From assembly GCA_016926315.1 (NCBI GenBank), contig JAFGOU010000254.1, positions 1 through 19,319 on the forward strand: 19,319 nt of DNA. Direction: 5' to 3'. Of the stretch, positions 15,830 to 19,319 are shown piece after piece. The notes under the pieces were generated by a model, which saw only the letters and a program-made list of their open reading frames with translations, had not been told where the DNA came from and did not search any database. This stretch comes from Chitinispirillaceae bacterium (lineage in GTDB: Bacteria; Fibrobacterota; Chitinivibrionia; Chitinivibrionales; Chitinispirillaceae). Position numbers and translations under genes: made by a program. The stretch's first letter is position 1. The number at the start of each line of letters is the position of its first letter.

Positions 15830-16582
15830 GTGGCGGTCGTCTATACCATCTGGCTGAGAAACATGAAACGGTATCTGCGGTCAAAAAGCAGGATCGTGGG
15901 CAGCCTCGGCATGCCGCTGTTCTTCCTGCTCATTCTCGGGTTCGGACTCAACTCGGTGGTGACCGTATCCGGGGACGGGACCAGCTACGTGCGCTTTCTC
16001 ATTCCGGGAATCGCGGCAATGACCGTGCTGTTCACCTCGATATTTTCAGGCATCCAGATCATCTGGGACAAGCAGTTCGGCTTTCTCAAGGAGACCCTTG
16101 TGGCTCCGGTGTCGCGGCTGGAGATCATGCTTGGACAGACGCTGGGGGGCGCGACAACGGGGTTCATACAGGGCCTGATCATGCTGGCGTTGTCGCTTTT
16201 TTTCATCGGCATACGCCTCGCCGATCTGCCGGGTTATTGCATTGCGTTCTTTTTCATGGTTCTTATCGGTCTCTGTTTTACCGCCCTGGGCATTGCCATT
16301 GCGTCGCTCATGGAGGACATGCACGGTTTTCAGCTTATCATGAACTTTGTCATCTTCCCGATCTTCGGGCTTTCAGGCGCCCTGTTTCCGATTGACAGCC
16401 TGCCGTCATGGATACGATTCGCGACGCTTCTGGACCCGCTGACCTATGGCGTTGAGGGCATACGGTACGGGCTCCTGGGGACGTCCCACCTGCACCCGTT
16501 TACATGCGGGGTGGTGCTGGGGGCCGTCACGCTTGTCATGGTCGTCCTGGGGGCGTATCTGTTCAGGAAAATAAAGGTTTAA
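15830..16582 (+). CDS. ABC-2 type exporter permease, DrrB-type
   Basis: A 250-residue inner-membrane protein with six predicted helices and the ABC-2 signature region (FGLSGALFPIDSLPSWIRFATLLDP at about 182-206, followed by TYGVEGIRYGLLG). The start is GTG 15830, directly after the TAG of the ATPase gene, with a perfect AGGAGG (15818-15823) six bases upstream, so translation is coupled. It forms a homodimeric transmembrane pore with the DrrA-type ATPase. Its TAA overlaps the stop codon of the opposing gene. Confidence 0.92.
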   Translation: MAVVYTIWLRNMKRYLRSKSRIVGSLGMPLFFLLILGFGLNSVVTVSGDGTSYVRFLIPGIAAMTVLFTSIFSGIQIIWDKQFGFLKETLVAPVSRLEIMLGQTLGGATTGFIQGLIMLALSLFFIGIRLADLPGYCIAFFFMVLIGLCFTALGIAIASLMEDMHGFQLIMNFVIFPIFGLSGALFPIDSLPSWIRFATLLDPLTYGVEGIRYGLLGTSHLHPFTCGVVLGAVTLVMVVLGAYLFRKIKV

Positions 16583-17265
16583 TTTTTCTTCTCATCGCCC
16601 ACCACCACCCCGTCCCGTATGGTGACCACCCTTCTCGCCGTATCCACCACCCGCTGATCGTGTGTCGAAAAAACAAAGGTTATGCGCTCTTCCCTGTTCA
16701 GTCTTTCCATGATCTCGAGCAGGTTGAGGGTGGAGGCCGAGTCGAGGTTGGCGGTGGGCTCGTCGGCGAGGATGAAACGCGGTTTCGGCGCGAGCGCGCG
16801 CGCGACGGCGACGCGCTGCTGCTGCCCGCCGGAGAGCTGCGACGGCCTGCTGTCGCCGCGGTCTGCCAGGCCGACCTGGCTGAGGAGCTCATGGGTGCGT
16901 TTTTCGCACTCCGATTTTGAACGTCCCTGGAGCTGCATGATAAACATGACGTTCTCTTTTGCGGTGAGCACGGGCACGAGGTTGTAGGACTGGAACACGA
17001 ACCCGATGGTGGCGAGGCGGAACGAGGTGAGCGCGTCGGGTTTCATGGAACCGGTCTGTCTGCCCGCCACGACGACTTCGCCCTGCGTGGCGGTGTCCAG
17101 GCCGCCCATTATGTTGAGCAGGGTGGTCTTGCCTGATCCCGACGGGCCCACGATGGCGGTGAACTCGCCCTCCTCAATGGTCAGGGTAATGCCGTTGAGC
17201 GCGTTGACCGGAACCGAGGTGGCGTTGTACACTTTGTGCAGGTTTCTGATTTCTATGACGTTCAT
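16579..17265 (-). CDS. ABC transporter ATPase of the LolD/MacB group
   Basis: A 228-residue ATPase: Walker A GPSGSGKTT (40-48), Q-loop FVFQSYNLVPVLTAKEN, signature LSGGQQQRVAVARAL, Walker B FILADEPTANLDS and H-loop FSTHD. The NLDS and N-x-P features and length match LolD, MacB-type and FtsE-like ATPases that drive FtsX-fold permeases by mechanotransmission. It lies 19 bp after the upstream permease gene, with AAGGAG five bases before ATG 17265. Together with two permease genes it forms a set like LolCDE (lipoprotein release) or other type VII ABC systems; substrate is not decided by the sequence. Confidence 0.92.
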   Translation of the reverse strand: MNVIEIRNLHKVYNATSVPVNALNGITLTIEEGEFTAIVGPSGSGKTTLLNIMGGLDTATQGEVVVAGRQTGSMKPDALTSFRLATIGFVFQSYNLVPVLTAKENVMFIMQLQGRSKSECEKRTHELLSQVGLADRGDSRPSQLSGGQQQRVAVARALAPKPRFILADEPTANLDSASTLNLLEIMERLNREERITFVFSTHDQRVVDTARRVVTIRDGVVVGDEKKN

Positions 17266-17284
17266 GAAGCTCCTTTGCCGACCA

Positions 17285-18502
17285 TTATTCGGCCCTGATT
17301 GCGGCCGCAGGATTGATCTGGAGCGCCTTGCGCGCAGGGTAGAGCGCGGACAAGGCCGCAGTGATGATGATCATGACGGAAAGGCCGGCGAAAAACGGGG
17401 CGGAGATCGCCGGGTAGATCACGGCACCCCATCCGATGGCGGCGAGGCCTTGCGCAACGATGCTCAGGTTAATGCCAATGACGCCAAACAGGCGCACCGC
17501 GGCCGCGGCAAGCGCCATGCCGATAATGCCTCCGGTCATTGAGAGCATGACGGTTTCCAGAATGATCATGGTAAAAATCCTTTTTGCGGTCATGCCGACG
17601 GCCATGAGCATGCCGATCTCGCGCCAGCGCTCCAGGATGGACATGAGCATGGTGTTGACTATGCCGAATGCGAGCGCGATCATGATGATCATGAGAAACA
17701 GGTACATGAAATAGTTCATGAGGCCGTCAAGCATGGCAAGCTCGGGCGATGCCGTTCGCCAGGAGCGCACGCTGAGGGAGGGGAATGCCCTCGCAAGCGT
17801 GTCTGCGACAGCGGCTGCGGTGCGGCTGTCTTTCACGCGCATCACGATCTCATGCGCCGCGTCGCGGGGGACCAGGGACAGCCTGGCAAGGTCGGTTGCG
17901 CGGCAGAACACGTGGGTTTCGTCAAAGGTCGAGTTGTCGGTTCTGAATATGCCGACGACCTTGAACGCGCCGCCGGTCATGGTGCTGTCGAATCCCTGCA
18001 GGGTGAGCACGATCTTTGACCTGAGCGTTACCTTGAGCTTTGCCGCCAGTTTTTCGCCGATGATAACGGGGTTGCGGCTCTTTTCGCCGAGGTATGCTCC
18101 CTGCACGATGCGTCCGGGTATGCCCGATACGTCGGATTCGGCGCGCGGGTCAACGCCGGCGAGCGTGACGCCGGTGCCGGTCGCAGCGGTGCTTGCCATG
18201 GCCATGACGATGATGCGCGGTGAGACCGCGGTCACGCTCGGAGTTGACGCGCAGTGCTTCGTTATGGAGTCCGATCCTGTGATGATTGCGCTGATGTCGG
18301 GATTTTCCAGAAACGCTCCGTTGTGTACCTGGATGTCGGCTATCTCGTTCGCGATTGCGGATTCGATCCTGCCGATCGACATGCCGTTCATGAACGCGGT
18401 GGAAAACACGCCGCCGAACAGGCCGACGATAATGGCAACGACCACCACGAGGCTGCGCGCGCGGTTGCGCCAGACGTTTTTCCATGAGAGTGAAAGGAGC
18501 AT
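17285..18502 (-). CDS. FtsX/MacB-family permease
   Basis: A 405-residue inner-membrane protein of the type VII ABC fold. One N-terminal helix (SLVVVVAIIVGLFGGVFSTAF, about 17-37) is followed by a periplasmic MacB-like domain (about 40-260) and three C-terminal helices (about 265-290, 310-340, 370-395). The cytoplasmic coupling segment is ERWREIGMLMAVGMT. The end motif LYPARKALQINPAAAIRAE is a family hallmark. The start ATG is three bases after the stop of the preceding permease gene, so the two are translationally coupled. It probably pairs with that permease as an asymmetric dimer on the ATPase dimer. Confidence 0.9.
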   Translation of the reverse strand: MLLSLSWKNVWRNRARSLVVVVAIIVGLFGGVFSTAFMNGMSIGRIESAIANEIADIQVHNGAFLENPDISAIITGSDSITKHCASTPSVTAVSPRIIVMAMASTAATGTGVTLAGVDPRAESDVSGIPGRIVQGAYLGEKSRNPVIIGEKLAAKLKVTLRSKIVLTLQGFDSTMTGGAFKVVGIFRTDNSTFDETHVFCRATDLARLSLVPRDAAHEIVMRVKDSRTAAAVADTLARAFPSLSVRSWRTASPELAMLDGLMNYFMYLFLMIIMIALAFGIVNTMLMSILERWREIGMLMAVGMTAKRIFTMIILETVMLSMTGGIIGMALAAAAVRLFGVIGINLSIVAQGLAAIGWGAVIYPAISAPFFAGLSVMIIITAALSALYPARKALQINPAAAIRAE

Positions 18503-18505
18503 GGA

Positions 18506-19319
18506 TTATCCCCGCATGGCTTTTATTGCCTGCATTCCGGCGATTGACAGGACAGGGTAAAGGGATGCGACAGCGGTGATGGCCAGGACAACGGCGGTCT
18601 GGGCCAGGAACAGCCTGCTGTCGAGCAGGAACGGCATGACCGGTTCGATGCCGTAATCGATCATGACATGGGCAGCTTCGCCGGTGAGCCTGATCGGATG
18701 CACGTGATAGTAGTAAATCAGTGGGAACGCGGCGGCGATGCCTGCGGCAACGCCGATAATCGCGATAAACACGGTCTCCCACAGAACCATGACCACGCTG
18801 CGTTTTTTGGTCATGCCGATTGCGTTGAGCATGCCGAATTCGCGCCGGCGCTCGGTGGTCATCATGAGAATGGTGCCGAAAATGCCGAACCCAACGATCA
18901 GGTACAGGATGCCGAGCATGATAAGGCCGCCGATATTGTCGGATGCGATCTGCTGCACCAGCTCCACGAGCATCTGGTCCCAGCTCATGACTTCATAGGT
19001 GTTGCGGTCAAGGCGCGCGCGGAGCGCGTCGCGCACGCGGTGCGCGGCGTCAGGCTTGTCAAGGTCAAGCACGAGCGAGGTGACGCGGCCGGGCGCGCTG
19101 TACAGGCTCCTGCACGCCGACAGGGGAAGGTACACGGTCTGGCTGTTGAGCTCGGGCGACCCGAACCGCACAATCCCGGCCACCGCGTATTTTCCTGCAG
19201 CGCTGATGCCCTGGAATCCCTGGCCGAGCAGGACCAGGGTGTCGCCCACGTCCAGGTCAAGATACGCTGCCAGCTTTTCGCCTGCGAGAGCCGATGAGTC
19301 GCGCGCCGAGAAAAAGGAG
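18506..19319 (-). CDS. FtsX/MacB-family permease, 5' end beyond the window
   Basis: The reading frame has no stop up to the last base of the window. Residues before the GTG at 19249 (ALAGEKLAAYLDLDVGDTLVLLGQ) continue the periplasmic-domain pattern of the family, so the true start lies right of 19319 and 19249 is not the start. The visible 271 codons hold the end of the periplasmic domain and three C-terminal helices, with coupling segment ERRREFGMLNAIGMTKKR and the final SIAGMQAIKAMRG. It is the first visible gene of the permease-permease-ATPase set and, by gene order, the partner of the 17285-18502 permease. Confidence 0.88.
   Translation of the reverse strand, partial: SFFSARDSSALAGEKLAAYLDLDVGDTLVLLGQGFQGISAAGKYAVAGIVRFGSPELNSQTVYLPLSACRSLYSAPGRVTSLVLDLDKPDAAHRVRDALRARLDRNTYEVMSWDQMLVELVQQIASDNIGGLIMLGILYLIVGFGIFGTILMMTTERRREFGMLNAIGMTKKRSVVMVLWETVFIAIIGVAAGIAAAFPLIYYYHVHPIRLTGEAAHVMIDYGIEPVMPFLLDSRLFLAQTAVVLAITAVASLYPVLSIAGMQAIKAMRG

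Noticed and set aside
18506..19249. Complete permease gene starting at a GTG at 19249
   Set aside because: The frame continues without a stop to the window end and the upstream residues fit the family, so the gene is cut by the window edge.
1..19319. CRISPR arrays, tRNA, rRNA, phage or toxin-antitoxin genes
   Set aside because: No regularly spaced repeats, cloverleaf sequences or recognisable proteins of these kinds were seen on either strand.

Overview
The window looks like a chromosomal segment of a GC-rich, Gram-negative, probably anaerobic or microaerophilic bacterium. The Gram-negative reading rests on two predicted outer-membrane proteins with signal peptides and a lipoprotein/macrolide-type FtsX transporter. 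A secreted pectate lyase carries a C-terminal module like type IX secretion (T9SS) sorting domains, and a flavodiiron protein is present. Fibrobacterota (Chitinispirillum/Chitinivibrio-like) or a relative would fit. This placement is an inference from gene style only; there is no rRNA, tRNA or phylogenetic marker here.

Layout, left to right. Positions 1-437 are non-coding: an intrinsic terminator (150-180) for a gene left of the window, two further palindromes, and an extended -10 promoter (392-400). Next is a TPR plus SPINDLY/OGT-type glycosyltransferase (438-2306, +). It converges on a leftward pair: an outer-membrane beta-barrel candidate (about 6488-5256) followed by a MASE1-PAS-PAS hybrid histidine kinase (5168-2355). 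A small secreted protein (7545-6814, -) and a secreted PL1 pectate lyase (7797-9200, +) diverge from a 251-bp intergenic region. That region holds a 29-bp perfect inverted repeat, a second overlapping hairpin and a clear promoter with an operator-like repeat in its spacer. The pectate lyase converges on a secreted SGNH esterase (10609-9251, -), so 7.8-10.6 kb is a small polysaccharide-degradation locus.

A second hybrid histidine kinase (13176-11413, -) is followed by a small polytopic membrane protein resembling YciB/IspZ (11372-10812, -). Diverging from the kinase is a complete A-type flavodiiron protein (13595-14788, +), followed by a DrrA/DrrB-type ABC exporter (14840-16582). The exporter meets, stop codon to stop codon, a leftward set of one ATPase and two FtsX-family permeases (16579 to the right edge; the last gene is cut by the window end).

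No CRISPR array, transposase, integrase, tRNA or rRNA was seen. No protein system here is clearly new. The least explained sequence is the non-coding structure at 7595-7700 and a recurring TTTTACC/GGTAAAA motif upstream of the secreted-protein genes.
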